From NCBI RefSeq assembly GCF_001428845.1, contig NZ_LMIU01000025.1, forward strand, positions 279,755 through 343,754: a stretch of DNA of 64,000 bases. The letters are read 5' to 3'. Source of the stretch: Achromobacter sp. Root83. Its GTDB lineage: Bacteria > Pseudomonadota > Gammaproteobacteria > Burkholderiales > Burkholderiaceae_B. Shown here piece by piece: positions 16,158 to 24,641 of this stretch (its first letter is position 1; each line of letters opens with the position of its first letter). The notes under the pieces were generated by a model. The model saw only the letters and a program-made list of their open reading frames with translations. It was not told the origin of the DNA and made no database searches. The position numbers and the translations under genes were made by a program.

Positions 16158-17681
16158 TTATGCCGCCTGCGGCACGCTGGGCTTGTTCCGGCCTTTATTG
16201 CGGCGCAGGAAGGCCCAGACCTGCAGCAGGATCAGCAAGGCGCTGGCGGCAATGAACCAGGCGCTGATCGGACGCTCGACGAATACCGCCAGGTCGCCGC
16301 GCGACAACAGCAGCGCGCGCCGGAAGTTCTCTTCGACCATGGGCCCGAGCACGAAGCCAAGCAGGATCGGCGCCACGGAGAACTCCAGCGTCATGAGGAT
16401 GGCGCCGATCACGCCGAAGGCCAGCACTTCCCAGATCTGAAAGAGGCTGTTCTGCGTACTGAACACGCCCACCGCGATGAAGAACAGCGCGGACGGGAAC
16501 AGATAGCGGTAAGGCACCTGCAGCAGCTTCACCCAGACGCCGATCAGCGGCACATTCAACACCATCAGCAGCACATTGCCGACCCAGAAGCTGGCGATGA
16601 GGCCCCAGAAGATGTCCGGATGTTCCGTGATGAGCTGCGGGCCGGGTTGGATGCCCTGGATCAGCAGCGCGCCCAGGATCAGCGCCATCACCGCGTCGCC
16701 CGGAATGCCCAGGCTCATGGTCGGAATGAAGTCGACCTGCGTCTTGGAGTGCGAAGAGGCTTCCGGCGACGCCACGCCCGCGATCATGCCGGTGCCGAAC
16801 TTCTCGGGCGTCTTGGAGATCTTGCGCTCGAGCGCGTAGGCCACGAAGGTCGTGATGGTGGGACCGGTGCCGGGCATGGCGCCGAACAGGGTGCCGACGG
16901 CCGTGCCGCGCACCATGGGCCAGAAGGCGGTCTTGAGCTCCTGCTTGCTGGGCCGCATGTCGCGCAGGCGGAGCTTGGCGCCGCTGCCGATGATGGTCAT
17001 GCGGTTCACGCTCATCAGGAAGTCGGCCACGCCGAACAGGCCCATCGAGATCGCCACCAGTTCCAGGCCATCGGACAGATCCAAGAGACCGAACGAGAAG
17101 CGGATGGTGCCGGTGTTCACGTCGGTGCCGACCACGCCGCACATCAAGCCGAACAGCGTCATGGCCACGCCCTTGAGCGGCGAACCGCGCGACATCGTGG
17201 CGCCCGCCAGCAAGCCCAGCAGCATGATCGAGAAAATCTCGGTCGGGCCGAACTTGAAGGCCACTTCCACCAGCAGGGGCGAAGCGAAGATCATGACGAT
17301 GATGCCGACCGATGCCGCGAAGAACGAGCAGATCATCGTGATGCCGAGCGCGGTCCCCCCCTTGCCCTGCTTGGTCAATGGATAACCGTCAAGGCAGGTG
17401 ACCGCGTGCGGCGGATGCGAAGGCAGGTTGAGCAGGATCGCGCCGATGGCGCCGCCGTATTGCGAGCCGTAGAAAATGCCGGCCAGCATCAGGATGGCGG
17501 GCACCGGCTGCATGACGTAGGTCAGCGGGAGCAGAATGGAAATGGCCGACAGGGCGCCCATGCCGGGCAGCACGCCGATGAGGTTGCCCACCAGCACGCC
17601 GAAGAACGACCACATCAGGTTGTGCCACTGGAACGCGACGCCAAAGCCGTACCAGAGGTCCATCAAAGCTTGAGAAATCAT
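16158..17681 (-). CDS. tctA: Tripartite tricarboxylate transporter large permease TctA (pair 2)
   Basis: A 507-residue permease with the same architecture as the pair 1 protein: GVLPGMGALSAISILLPLTY near the N-terminus, AMPGTGPTITTF and MSLGIPGDAVMALI in the second half, and GPMVEENFRRALLLSRGD near the end. It is six bases downstream of tctB. The two TctA proteins in this window are clearly diverged, so they are separate systems rather than a recent duplication. Proximity to the TctE/TctD pair suggests a di- or tricarboxylate such as citrate as substrate, by analogy to BctCBA of Bordetella. Confidence 0.95.
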   Translation of the reverse strand: MISQALMDLWYGFGVAFQWHNLMWSFFGVLVGNLIGVLPGMGALSAISILLPLTYVMQPVPAILMLAGIFYGSQYGGAIGAILLNLPSHPPHAVTCLDGYPLTKQGKGGTALGITMICSFFAASVGIIVMIFASPLLVEVAFKFGPTEIFSIMLLGLLAGATMSRGSPLKGVAMTLFGLMCGVVGTDVNTGTIRFSFGLLDLSDGLELVAISMGLFGVADFLMSVNRMTIIGSGAKLRLRDMRPSKQELKTAFWPMVRGTAVGTLFGAMPGTGPTITTFVAYALERKISKTPEKFGTGMIAGVASPEASSHSKTQVDFIPTMSLGIPGDAVMALILGALLIQGIQPGPQLITEHPDIFWGLIASFWVGNVLLMVLNVPLIGVWVKLLQVPYRYLFPSALFFIAVGVFSTQNSLFQIWEVLAFGVIGAILMTLEFSVAPILLGFVLGPMVEENFRRALLLSRGDLAVFVERPISAWFIAASALLILLQVWAFLRRNKGRNKPSVPQAA

Positions 17682-17687
17682 GGCGCT

Positions 17688-18167
17688 TCAACCCCAACGA
17701 AACAGCGGAAGCTGCAGTTGCAGCGCCCACCAGAAGACAACGACCGCGATCGCGGACATGGCGACCGCCAGCAGGACGGCCTGCTTGATCGTGTTCTTGC
17801 GGTCGCCCAGCGCAGAGATGAAGACGATGGCGAACGTGGCGGGCAGCAGGCCGCCGTAATGGCCCAGCAGCAGGAAGGCCAGGATGCCGAGCAGGATGAA
17901 GGCGCTGCCGCGGATGTCTGGCATCCCGTGCGGGTGGCCCTCGGCCGGCGCGGGCGCGGAGGGTTCCGCCGAGCGCGCCGACATGGCGATCAGCAAGCCC
18001 GTCAGCGCCAGCAGCCCTCCCAGGGCGGCGGGAAAGAAGCCTGGGCCCATGTGGCTGAGCGTGCCGATGTGATAGTCGGTTCCGCCATAGATGGCTCCGA
18101 GCCCGATCAGGACCATCAGCGCGCCGCCGTAGTAGTCCTTTCTGTTGATTGTCTTTTGCACTTCCAT
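17688..18167 (-). CDS. tctB: Tripartite tricarboxylate transporter small subunit TctB (pair 2)
   Basis: A 159-residue membrane protein with four hydrophobic segments. It has the RKDYYGGALMVLIGLGAIYGG start and the HMGPGFFPAALGG motif expected of TctB. A His/Pro/Ala-rich cytoplasmic loop separates segments 2 and 3. The ATG is preceded by CAGGAAGGAGG; the GGAGG abuts the start, so the upstream AGGA is probably the working site. Upstream is a 213-base gap to the sensor kinase gene; no tctC gene is present there. Confidence 0.88.
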   Translation of the reverse strand: MEVQKTINRKDYYGGALMVLIGLGAIYGGTDYHIGTLSHMGPGFFPAALGGLLALTGLLIAMSARSAEPSAPAPAEGHPHGMPDIRGSAFILLGILAFLLLGHYGGLLPATFAIVFISALGDRKNTIKQAVLLAVAMSAIAVVVFWWALQLQLPLFRWG

Positions 18168-18380
18168 CCTCCTTCCTGGTGCAGGACCGTGCCGGCCCTC
18201 GATGTGCCGCTCGGAACGAGCCGCACCCGGCCCTTGACGACTGGCCGGAACGCAGATTACGGAAGGAAGCTGCTAATCCGCTTTCTGTGCGCTGTCGCGT
18301 TCCTGAATCCAGGGGTTATCCCTGATCGGAAGCCGCGATCGGCTGGAACACAGGCGGTGGGAAGTTTGAAAGCCGGGCGC
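18168..18380. other. Gap between tctE-like and tctB genes, with a CAGGG dyad
   Basis: No gene fits here. CAGGG-N5-CCCTG (18310-18324) is a perfect inverted repeat and a candidate binding site for the adjacent response regulator. In many Tct operons a tctC gene would occupy this position, but no trace of one is visible. Confidence 0.4.
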
Positions 18381-19913
18381 TTACTGATCGCCCTTGAGCT
18401 CGACGTCGCTGGGCCTGGGGTACTGCGACACGGTGGGCGCGAGCGGCAGCCACAGCACGGATGCGAGTCCGACCCCGCCCTGCCCGTTGGGTTCGCCGTC
18501 GCGCAGTTCGATGTCGCCATCGTTGCGCCTCGCGTAGGCCCGCGCGATCGCCAGCCCCAGGCCGGAGCCCGAGGACGCCACGGGCTTGTCCGTGCCCACG
18601 CGTTCGAAGCGCGCGAAGGCGCGCACGCGCAAGACCGGGTCCAGGCCAGGACCGTTGTCGGACACGGCGACCTCGGCGCGGCTTTCCTGCCGGCAGACGG
18701 ATACGGTGATGCGCGCGCCGGCGGGTGCATAGTGGATCGCGTTGTGCACCAGGTTCGATAGCGCCTCGTGCAGTTCGGCCTCGTTGCCGGACACCGGGAC
18801 CGGCGTTTCCAGCCCCTCTTCGGAGCCCGCCTGCACCCACCCCAGGTCCTGCTGCTTCTCGTGCGCCAGCGGCAGGTACTGCAGCACGACTTCGCGGGAT
18901 ACGGCGTTCATGTCCAGCAACTGCCGTGGCAGCGGATCGGCCTGGTTGGCGTGCGCAAGCGACAGGAGCTGCTCGGTCAGGCGGCGGGTGCGGCCCAGTT
19001 GGTCGACGATGGCGCGCAGGCCCTCTTGCGCGCGCGCGGGGTCCGGTTCGCGCAGCGCGTATTGCGCCTGCGTCAGCATGATGGCCAGCGGCGTGCGCAA
19101 TTGGTGGGAGGCGTCGGCCAGGAAGTGCGACTGTTCGTCCAGCACCCGCCGATAGCGGGCGATATGGTGATTGACGGCTTCGACCAGCGGCGCGACTTCG
19201 CTGGGCACGCGCGAGGCGTCCAGCGGCGTCAGGTCGTCCGGGCGGCGCCCCCGGATGTCCGCGCGCAGCCTGCGCAGCGGCTTGAGGGCCCACGACACCC
19301 CCCACCAGACCAGCACGACGACCAGCGCGAGCATCCGCGCGTCGCGCAGGATTTCCTGGCGCCGCGCGTTGTTCTCGGCCTCGATGCGCTTGCCGGTGCT
19401 TTCCGCCACGACGACCAGCACCTGGCGATGCTGGCCCTGGTAATAGAGGTCGCGCACGACCGACACGACGCGTACCGGATCGTTGCGGTACACGCTGTCG
19501 TAGAAGATGGGCTGACCGTTAGAACGAGGCCAGCTAGGGGGCCGCGGCATTTCCGGCATGCCCAGCAGGGTCTTGCCTTGAGCGGCGGGCACGGCGGCGC
19601 CGTCCGGCAGGGGCGGATCGATTTCTTCGATGCGGAAATACTTGCGCAGGCCCGCGCGGGATTCGAGCATGACCTGCGCGTAAAGCGGCGTGGCCACCTG
19701 GAGATTGCCCTCGGGCGTGAACTCGAGGCTGCTTTCCAGCACGCGCGCGGGCTCCACCAGCGCGCTGTCGTAGGCTTCGTTGGTGATCTCGGCCAAGGTG
19801 CGGTAGTCGTTCAGGCTGTCGATGACCAGCAGTACCACCACGCCCGGCAGCAGCAGGATGATCAGCAGCGCGCGGATGCCGACGCGCGGCAGTCCCGGGA
19901 TCCGCAAGCTCAC
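18381..19913 (-). CDS. tctE: Sensor histidine kinase, TctE/BctE type
   Basis: A 510-residue inner-membrane kinase. TM1 is about residues 13-33, the periplasmic sensor region about 34-190 and TM2 about 193-212. A HAMP-like linker follows, then the phosphoacceptor His270 in FLADASHQLRTPLA and a HATPase domain with the N-box HEALSNLVHNAIHYAP, DNGPGLD and GSGLGLAIARAYA. This arrangement is that of TctE, which with TctD switches on tricarboxylate uptake. In B. pertussis the equivalent BctE is known to sense through the substrate-binding protein BctC; here no receptor gene is adjacent. The gene starts 38 bases after the response regulator stop. Confidence 0.9.
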   Translation of the reverse strand: MSLRIPGLPRVGIRALLIILLLPGVVVLLVIDSLNDYRTLAEITNEAYDSALVEPARVLESSLEFTPEGNLQVATPLYAQVMLESRAGLRKYFRIEEIDPPLPDGAAVPAAQGKTLLGMPEMPRPPSWPRSNGQPIFYDSVYRNDPVRVVSVVRDLYYQGQHRQVLVVVAESTGKRIEAENNARRQEILRDARMLALVVVLVWWGVSWALKPLRRLRADIRGRRPDDLTPLDASRVPSEVAPLVEAVNHHIARYRRVLDEQSHFLADASHQLRTPLAIMLTQAQYALREPDPARAQEGLRAIVDQLGRTRRLTEQLLSLAHANQADPLPRQLLDMNAVSREVVLQYLPLAHEKQQDLGWVQAGSEEGLETPVPVSGNEAELHEALSNLVHNAIHYAPAGARITVSVCRQESRAEVAVSDNGPGLDPVLRVRAFARFERVGTDKPVASSGSGLGLAIARAYARRNDGDIELRDGEPNGQGGVGLASVLWLPLAPTVSQYPRPSDVELKGDQ

Positions 19914-19951
19914 TTAGGGCCTGTGCACATTGAGAGCGCCTCGCATGGCCC

Positions 19952-20638
19952 TTAGGGTTCCGCGGACTCGCTGGCCACGCTTTCCAGCATGTAGCCGAGT
20001 CCGCGCACGGTCACGATGCGGACGTCGCTGCCGGCGAGCTTCTTGCGCAAGCGGTGCAGCACGACTTCGATGGCGTCCGGATTGGCTTCGCTGTCGTGCG
20101 TGAAGACCTTGCCGAACAACTGCGACTTGTCCACCGGATAGCCGCTGCGGGTCAGCAAGGCGGCCAGCGCGGCATGTTCGCGCGGGGTCAGGAACAGGAG
20201 CGAGCCGTCCAGGGTGAAGGCGCGGCTTTCGCTGTCGTAGGACAGTGAGCCGCATTGCAGGCGCGGATGCTGGCGGCCGCGGCTGCGGCGCACCAGCGCG
20301 GTCAGCCGGGCTTCGAGTTCTTCCAGCGCGAAGGGCTTGGTCAGGAAATCGTCCGCGCCCAGGTTCAGGCCGCGCACCCGGTCTTGCAGCGCGCCCTGGG
20401 CGGTCAGCAGCAGGACGGGCGTGCGGTCGTCGCGGTTGCGCATTTCGCGCAGGACCACCAGCCCGTGCTTGTCGGGCAGGCGCAGGTCCATGACGATGGC
20501 GTCGTATTCCGTGCCCGCCATGAACGCTTCAGCGGTACGGGCGTCCGCCGCGTGGTCCGGCACGAATCCGCTCTGGGCGAGCGCGCGCATCAACCAGGAC
20601 GCCATGTCCCGTTCGTCTTCAACCAGCAATATGCGCAT
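19952..20638 (-). CDS. tctD: OmpR-family response regulator, TctD/BctD type
   Basis: A 228-residue regulator. The receiver domain has the acidic pair in LLVEDERD, phospho-acceptor Asp51 ([13 protein letters not shown]) and the conserved Lys in [14 protein letters not shown]. The OmpR/PhoB winged helix is C-terminal ([15 protein letters not shown] to [22 protein letters not shown]). The ATG at 20638 begins the first strand (MRILLVEDE). The first 20 bases of the gene lie inside the 3' end of rppH, so it is probably co-transcribed with rppH and translated by re-initiation. Likely target: the tctB-tctA pair 2 promoter. Confidence 0.92.
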   Translation of the reverse strand: MRILLVEDERDMASWLMRALAQSGFVPDHAADARTAEAFMAGTEYDAIVMDLRLPDKHGLVVLREMRNRDDRTPVLLLTAQGALQDRVRGLNLGADDFLTKPFALEELEARLTALVRRSRGRQHPRLQCGSLSYDSESRAFTLDGSLLFLTPREHAALAALLTRSGYPVDKSQLFGKVFTHDSEANPDAIEVVLHRLRKKLAGSDVRIVTVRGLGYMLESVASESAEP

Positions 20639-21191
20639 GACCGTCCGTTCCTTCGGGCAAATTCTCTGCCGCCCGCTGACCATGCACACGCTGGCGCAGA
20701 TAGCGGGTTTCGTGATGACGCCGAAAGAGGATAGCCGACAACTCGTTCAACGCCTGGGTATAGACGTCGCGCTTGAACTCGATGACAGCGTCCAGGGGTA
20801 CCCAATACTGGCTCCAGCGCCAGGCATCGAATTCCGGATGCTGCGTCGCGCGCAAGCACACGTCACTGTCACGGCCCACCAGGCGCAACAAGAACCAAAT
20901 CTGTTTTTGTCCTTTATAGTGGCCACGCCACTCACGCCGGACAAAGTGATCGGGCACGTTATAACGTAACCAATCGCGTGTACGCCCCAAAATACGGACA
21001 TGCTCGGGCTTCAAGCCCACTTCTTCATGGAGTTCGCGATACATGGCCTGCACCGGGCTTTCGCCATATTTGATGCCGCCCTGGGGGAACTGCCATGCAT
21101 GTTCCCTGATACGCTTGCCCCAAAAGACCTCGTTTCTAGTGTTGACGAGAATGATGCCGACATTGGGGCGGTAGCCTTCGCGGTCAAGCAT
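20619..21191 (-). CDS. rppH: RNA pyrophosphohydrolase (Nudix hydrolase)
   Basis: A 190-residue Nudix enzyme that removes pyrophosphate from mRNA 5' ends and starts RNase E-dependent decay. The start [27 protein letters not shown] is diagnostic for RppH. The Nudix box is [23 protein letters not shown] split around residues 38-60, with the catalytic REL-EEVG residues present. The C-terminal tail beyond about residue 160 is basic and histidine-rich. It is divergent from proS with a TATAAT promoter in the gap, and overlaps the response regulator gene downstream. Confidence 0.95.
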   Translation of the reverse strand: MLDREGYRPNVGIILVNTRNEVFWGKRIREHAWQFPQGGIKYGESPVQAMYRELHEEVGLKPEHVRILGRTRDWLRYNVPDHFVRREWRGHYKGQKQIWFLLRLVGRDSDVCLRATQHPEFDAWRWSQYWVPLDAVIEFKRDVYTQALNELSAILFRRHHETRYLRQRVHGQRAAENLPEGTDGHAHIAG

Positions 21192-21227
21192 GGGCCACCC
21201 CCACCGAATTCAATACAATTACGGTCG

Positions 21228-21255
21228 ATTATACGTATCTGCTGCCACCTTTAAA
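21228..21255 (-). promoter_or_regulatory. Promoter for rppH, overlapping the proS leader
   Basis: On the minus strand a perfect TATAAT (21228-21233) lies 16 bases from a TTTAAA -35 candidate (21250-21255). Transcription would start about 30 bases before the rppH ATG. The -35 abuts the proS start codon, so the two genes probably compete for polymerase. Confidence 0.5.
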
Positions 21256-21256
21256 C

Positions 21257-22987
21257 ATGCGCGCATCCAACTACCACATCAACACCCTGAAAGAAGCCCC
21301 TTCCGAAGCCGAAGTCGCCAGCCACCAGCTGATGACCCGCGCCGGGATGATCCGCAAGCTCGCGGGCGGCATCTACACCTACATGCCTCTGGGCCTGAAG
21401 ATCATCCGCAAGGTGGAGGCCATTGTCCGCGACGAAATGAACGCGGCGGGCGCCATCGAACTGCTGATGCCGGTCGTCCAGCCCGCCGAACTCTGGCAGG
21501 AATCGGGCCGCTGGGAGCAATACGGCGCGGAACTGCTGCGCATGAAGGACCGGCACCAGCGCGATTTCGTGCTGCAGCCCACGTCCGAGGAGGTCATTAC
21601 GGACATCGCCCGCAATGAAATCCACAGCTACCGCCAGCTGCCGCTGAATTTCTATCACATCCAGACCAAGTTCCGCGACGAACGCCGTCCGCGCTTCGGC
21701 CTGATGCGCGGCCGCGAATTCACCATGAAGGACGCCTACTCCTTCGACCGCGACGAAGCCGGCGCCCAGCGCAGCTACGACATCATGTTCGACGCCTACA
21801 TGCGCATTTTCGGCCGCCTGGGCCTGGAATTCCGCGCGGTGGCGGCCGACACGGGCTCGATCGGCGGTACGCGCAGCCATGAATTCCAGGTCATCGCCGA
21901 CACGGGCGAAGACCTGCTGGTCTACAACGCGGATTCCGACTACGCCGCGAACATCGAACTCGCCGAAGCCGCTTCCCTTTACCCGGTGCGCGCCGAGGCC
22001 GCCGAACCCATGGCGGACGTGGCGACGCCGGGCGCCGCCAAATGCGAGGACGTGGCCAAGCTCCTGGAGCTTCCGCTGGAACGCACGATCAAGTCGATCG
22101 TCCTGGCCACCGACGGCGACAAGGGCAAGGTCGACATCTGGCTGCTGCTCCTGCGCGGCGACCACGAACTCAACGAGATCAAGGCCGGCAAGCTGCCGGG
22201 CCTGGCGGGCTTCCGTTTCGCCACGGAAACCGAGATCGTCGAACACTTCGGCTGCAAACCCGGCTACCTGGGCCCCGTCAAGACCGCCAAGCCCGTCCAT
22301 GTGATCGCCGACCGCACGGTCGCCAACATGGCCGACTTCGTCTGCGGCGCCAACCGCGAAGACTTTCACACCCGGGGCGTGAACTGGGGCCGCGATCTGC
22401 CCGAGCCCGAGCTGGTCGCCGATCTGCGCAACGTGGTGGCTGGCGACCCGTCGCCCGACGGCAAGGGCACGCTGTCGATTCAGCGCGGCATCGAAGTGGG
22501 CCACGTTTTCTACCTGGGCAAGAAGTACTCGGAAGCCCTCAAGGCCACGTTCCTGGACGAAACGGGCAAGCCGGCCGTACTGGAAATGGGCTGCTACGGC
22601 ATCGGCGTCACCCGCATCGTGGGCGCCGCCATCGAACAGAACCACGACGCGCGCGGCATCATCTGGCCCCGGGCGATCGCGCCGTTCGAAGTCGTGATCT
22701 GCCCGGTGGGCTGGGGCAAAAGTGAAACGGTGCGTGACACCGCGAAAAAGCTCTATGAATCGCTGCTGGCGCGAGGGGTGGACGTCATCCTGGACGACCG
22801 CGATGCGCGTCCCGGCGTCATGTTCGCCGAGTGGGAATTGATCGGTGCGCCGCTGCGTGTAACAGTTGGAGAACGCGGCCTGAACGATGGTGTGGTGGAA
22901 TTGCAGGCCCGTCGGGAAACCGAAGCAGCCAAGATTCCGGTAGAGTCCGCGCTTGAAGCCGTGCTGACGAAACTCGACACCCTTTAA
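21257..22987 (+). CDS. proS: Prolyl-tRNA synthetase (bacterial type with insertion domain)
   Basis: A 576-residue class II synthetase that charges tRNA-Pro. Motif 2 region ([21 protein letters not shown]) and motif 3 ([18 protein letters not shown]) are present. The editing INS domain lies between them (about residues 225-400, with a YbaK-like fold), and the anticodon-binding domain is at the end. The intact INS domain would hydrolyse Ala-tRNA-Pro; a free-standing YbaK homologue at 30326-30823 could add Cys-tRNA-Pro editing. It begins the strand that leads into the tol operon. Confidence 0.97.
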   Translation: MRASNYHINTLKEAPSEAEVASHQLMTRAGMIRKLAGGIYTYMPLGLKIIRKVEAIVRDEMNAAGAIELLMPVVQPAELWQESGRWEQYGAELLRMKDRHQRDFVLQPTSEEVITDIARNEIHSYRQLPLNFYHIQTKFRDERRPRFGLMRGREFTMKDAYSFDRDEAGAQRSYDIMFDAYMRIFGRLGLEFRAVAADTGSIGGTRSHEFQVIADTGEDLLVYNADSDYAANIELAEAASLYPVRAEAAEPMADVATPGAAKCEDVAKLLELPLERTIKSIVLATDGDKGKVDIWLLLLRGDHELNEIKAGKLPGLAGFRFATETEIVEHFGCKPGYLGPVKTAKPVHVIADRTVANMADFVCGANREDFHTRGVNWGRDLPEPELVADLRNVVAGDPSPDGKGTLSIQRGIEVGHVFYLGKKYSEALKATFLDETGKPAVLEMGCYGIGVTRIVGAAIEQNHDARGIIWPRAIAPFEVVICPVGWGKSETVRDTAKKLYESLLARGVDVILDDRDARPGVMFAEWELIGAPLRVTVGERGLNDGVVELQARRETEAAKIPVESALEAVLTKLDTL

Positions 22988-23044
22988 ACCCTAAAGTAAC
23001 TACGGACTTCCCGTGTCCCGACCTGCACCATTCCCATCCGTATC

Positions 23045-23467
23045 GTGACCGACCCGAAGTCCGCCGAATCCCTCCTGCAAGTCCGTGTCTACTACGAAGA
23101 CACGGATGCGGGCGGGGTGGTTTTCTACGCCAACTACTTGAAATTCCTGGAACGCGCCCGCACCGAGTGGTTGCGCGATCTGGGCGTCAATCAGTCCGGG
23201 CTGGCCGCCAGCGAGCAACGTCTTTTCGTTGTCCGCTCCTTGGACATGTCCTACCGGAAGCCGGCCAGACTGGACGATTTGCTTACCATACGCAGCCGAG
23301 TCACCAAACTGGGCCGCGCTTCGATACACTTCGCGCAGCGCGCGGAACGCAACGGGGAACTGCTTGCCGAAGGCAACATCCAAGTCTGTTGCGTCGATGC
23401 CGTTCACATGCGGCCGGCGGAGTTGCCGGCTGACGTTCGCGCCAAACTGGAATTCATTCAGGAATAA
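23045..23467 (+). CDS. ybgC: Tol-Pal system acyl-CoA thioesterase YbgC
   Basis: A 140-residue hot-dog fold thioesterase. The motif YYEDTDAGGVVFYANYLKFLERAR contains the catalytic Asp of this family. It hydrolyses short or medium acyl-CoA/ACP thioesters and heads the tol-pal operon in most proteobacteria. The start is a GTG at 23045 (MTDPKSAES). tolQ follows after two bases. Confidence 0.93.
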   Translation: MTDPKSAESLLQVRVYYEDTDAGGVVFYANYLKFLERARTEWLRDLGVNQSGLAASEQRLFVVRSLDMSYRKPARLDDLLTIRSRVTKLGRASIHFAQRAERNGELLAEGNIQVCCVDAVHMRPAELPADVRAKLEFIQE

Positions 23468-23469
23468 CC

Positions 23470-24144
23470 ATGCAAGCCACCAACGACATGTCGTTGCTTT
23501 CGCTGATTTCGCACGCCAGCGTGCCGGTCCAGCTGATCATGCTGATGCTGTTGGGCATCTCGATCATGTCCTGGACCTATATATTCGCCAAGCGAATGGC
23601 GATCAAGCGCGCCCATACCCAGACCCGCCGCTTTGAAGACGATTTCTGGTCGGGCGGCGACCTGTCCATGCTGCAGCAGGCCGTGGCCTCGCGCCGGGAC
23701 GAGCAAGGCGCGCTGGCCCGCATTTTCGATGCCGGCATGACCGAATTTCTGAAGGCCCGCCGCGGCAACGCGGGCGGCGACGCCCTGCTGGACGGCCCGC
23801 GCCGCGCCATGCGCGCCGCCTACCAGCGCGAAATGGATGCGCTGGAATCCCACCTGAACTTCCTGGCTTCCGCCGGTTCGGTATCGCCCTACATCGGCCT
23901 GCTGGGCACGGTCTGGGGGATCATGCACGCCTTCATCGGCCTGTCGAACATGCAGCAGGCCACGCTGGCTTCGGTGGCCCCCGGCATCGCGGAAGCGCTG
24001 ATCGCTACCGCCATCGGCCTGTTCGCCGCCATCCCCGCCGTGGTTGCCTACAACCGCTTCACGAATGACATCGATCGCATCTCGATCCGTTTCGACAGCT
24101 TCGTCGATGAATTCCTGAACATTCTGCAACGGCAGGTGCGCTGA
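23470..24144 (+). CDS. tolQ: Tol-Pal inner-membrane motor protein TolQ
   Basis: A 224-residue proton-channel subunit homologous to ExbB/MotA. There are three transmembrane segments: about residues 18-38, and two after the cytoplasmic loop (SPYIGLLGTVWGIMHAF and ALIATAIGLFAAIPAVVAYNRF). With TolR it uses the proton motive force to energise TolA for outer-membrane constriction at division. Its stop overlaps the tolR start (TGATG). Confidence 0.96.
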   Translation: MQATNDMSLLSLISHASVPVQLIMLMLLGISIMSWTYIFAKRMAIKRAHTQTRRFEDDFWSGGDLSMLQQAVASRRDEQGALARIFDAGMTEFLKARRGNAGGDALLDGPRRAMRAAYQREMDALESHLNFLASAGSVSPYIGLLGTVWGIMHAFIGLSNMQQATLASVAPGIAEALIATAIGLFAAIPAVVAYNRFTNDIDRISIRFDSFVDEFLNILQRQVR

Positions 24145-24602
24145 TGCCCTCGGTAAGCTCACGCGGCAGGTCCGGCCGCCGCATGAAGGCCGACATCAAC
24201 GTGGTGCCGTACATCGACGTGATGCTGGTGCTGCTGGTCATCTTCATGGTGACGGCCCCCCTGATCACGCCCGGCCTGATCCAGCTGCCTTCGGTGGGCG
24301 CCGCGTCCGACGTGCCCGTCAAGCCCCTGGAAGTCCAGATCTCCGAAGACGGCAAGGTCGCGCTGCGCATGCGCGAACCCGGTGCAACCATGCAGGACAT
24401 TGCGCGTACCGAGCTGGTGGCGCAGGTGCGTTCGCGGATTACGGCGGAAACCCCGGTAGTCATCGCCGCCGACGGCAAGGTGCCCTATGAGACGGTCGTG
24501 AAGGTCATGGACGAGCTGCGCACCAATGGCATCACCCGCCTGGGTCTGCTGGTGGACCAGTCCGCCGGCGGATCCCAGCCCGCACCCGAGAAAAAACGCT
24601 AA
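24144..24602 (+). CDS. tolR: Tol-Pal protein TolR
   Basis: A 152-residue protein with one N-terminal transmembrane helix. Asp25 in VVPYIDVMLVLLVIFMV is the proton-binding residue of the TolQR motor (E. coli Asp23). The C-terminal periplasmic ExbD/TolR domain spans about residues 50-145. Co-translated with tolQ. Confidence 0.96.
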   Translation: MPSVSSRGRSGRRMKADINVVPYIDVMLVLLVIFMVTAPLITPGLIQLPSVGAASDVPVKPLEVQISEDGKVALRMREPGATMQDIARTELVAQVRSRITAETPVVIAADGKVPYETVVKVMDELRTNGITRLGLLVDQSAGGSQPAPEKKR

Positions 24603-24641
24603 CGCGCCGCCTTGCGCCGGCCTGGCCGGCGCGCCTCCCAC

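Noticed and set aside
16068-18761. 897-residue plus-strand frame opposite the TctA/TctB genes
   Set aside because: Gln/His/Arg-rich low-complexity shadow of two clear membrane protein genes on the other strand.
24612-24641. Upstream TTG start for tolA
   Set aside because: It would add ten basic residues with no ribosome site; the ATG at 24642 is adequate and fits other TolA proteins.
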